The notes under the pieces: generated by a model
What the model was told of the DNA's origin: nothing
Seen by the model: only the letters and a program-made list of their open reading frames with translations
The model's database searches: none
Origin: Amaurobius ferox
Lineage: Eukaryota > Arthropoda > Arachnida > Araneae > Amaurobiidae
Assembly (NCBI GenBank): GCA_951213105.1
Contig: OX578136.1
Coordinates: 77,368,937 to 77,432,936 of the forward strand
Direction: 5' to 3'
DNA length: 64,000 nucleotides
Shown here: positions 63,901 to 64,000 of the stretch, piece by piece
Position numbering within the stretch: the stretch's first letter is position 1
Layout of the letters: each line of letters begins with the position of its first letter
Position numbers and translations under genes: made by a program

Positions 63901-64000
63901 GGGACGGACGGACGTAATCATTTATATATTGGTAGAATAGAATATTATACCCATGTATTAGAAGATATATCCGGACTATGATATATGGATTTATAAATGT

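Overview
The window is AT-rich, repeat-saturated animal nuclear DNA with no convincing host protein-coding gene. Long gene-free stretches, nested DNA transposons, tRNA/5S-derived SINEs, AC/TA microsatellites and GT-AG splice signals point to an arthropod. A chelicerate such as a spider is a guess from general familiarity, not proven by the sequence.

The centrepiece, at 35363-51435, is a complete Polinton/Maverick (adintovirus-like) element of 16,073 bp. It has long terminal inverted repeats (TIRs) starting AGTAGTGTGG and a perfect 6-bp target-site duplication GTTGAG. In order it carries: a small OB-like ORF, a GC-rich primase fragment, protein-primed DNA polymerase B (minus), a VLTF3/TFIIB-like zinc-ribbon protein (plus), and a minus-strand block (packaging ATPase, 2-TM protein, phospholipase A2, integrase). 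A plus-strand virion block follows: coiled-coil protein, pX-like membrane-active protein, adenain-like protease, penton-like protein, small basic protein, double-jelly-roll major capsid protein and fibre. The right end holds a broken KilA-N gene (minus) and a tRNA-like/long-hairpin unit. Apart from the primase and KilA-N remnants, the genes look intact.

The element shows its own expression signals. A TATAATAAA-type motif abuts the ATG of many genes. A 20-bp motif is shared upstream of the OB-like ORF and the polymerase. Seven TTTTAAT...ATTAAAA hairpins separate transcription units. Integrase and protease both lack an ATG at their expected N-terminus, and each lies in the -1 frame of the preceding ORF at a classical slippery heptamer (U_UUU_UUA and A_AAA_AAG). 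This suggests programmed frameshifting, or else a homopolymer undercall at each site. A tRNA-like A/B box is followed by a 44-bp hairpin whose only non-Watson-Crick pairs are G.U, ending at a TTTT.

Left arm (1-35 kb): a decayed pPolB of a different Polinton (1777-5095); a piggyBac-like MITE holding two minisatellites (7078-8131); a Tc1 relic; a fold-back MITE; a chimeric 5S rRNA-tRNA SINE; an old repeat family (DR1); a GC-rich retroposon; a solo LTR; a second LTR split by a hAT element with a triplicated transposase segment; an almost intact Tc1-like element (one stop codon); and mariner relics. Right arm (51-64 kb): repeats of family DR2, a full-length 5S-tRNA SINE with 14-bp duplications, further SINEs, a truncated non-LTR reverse transcriptase between two (TA)n tracts, and a region dense in TGACG/GTCAC motifs.
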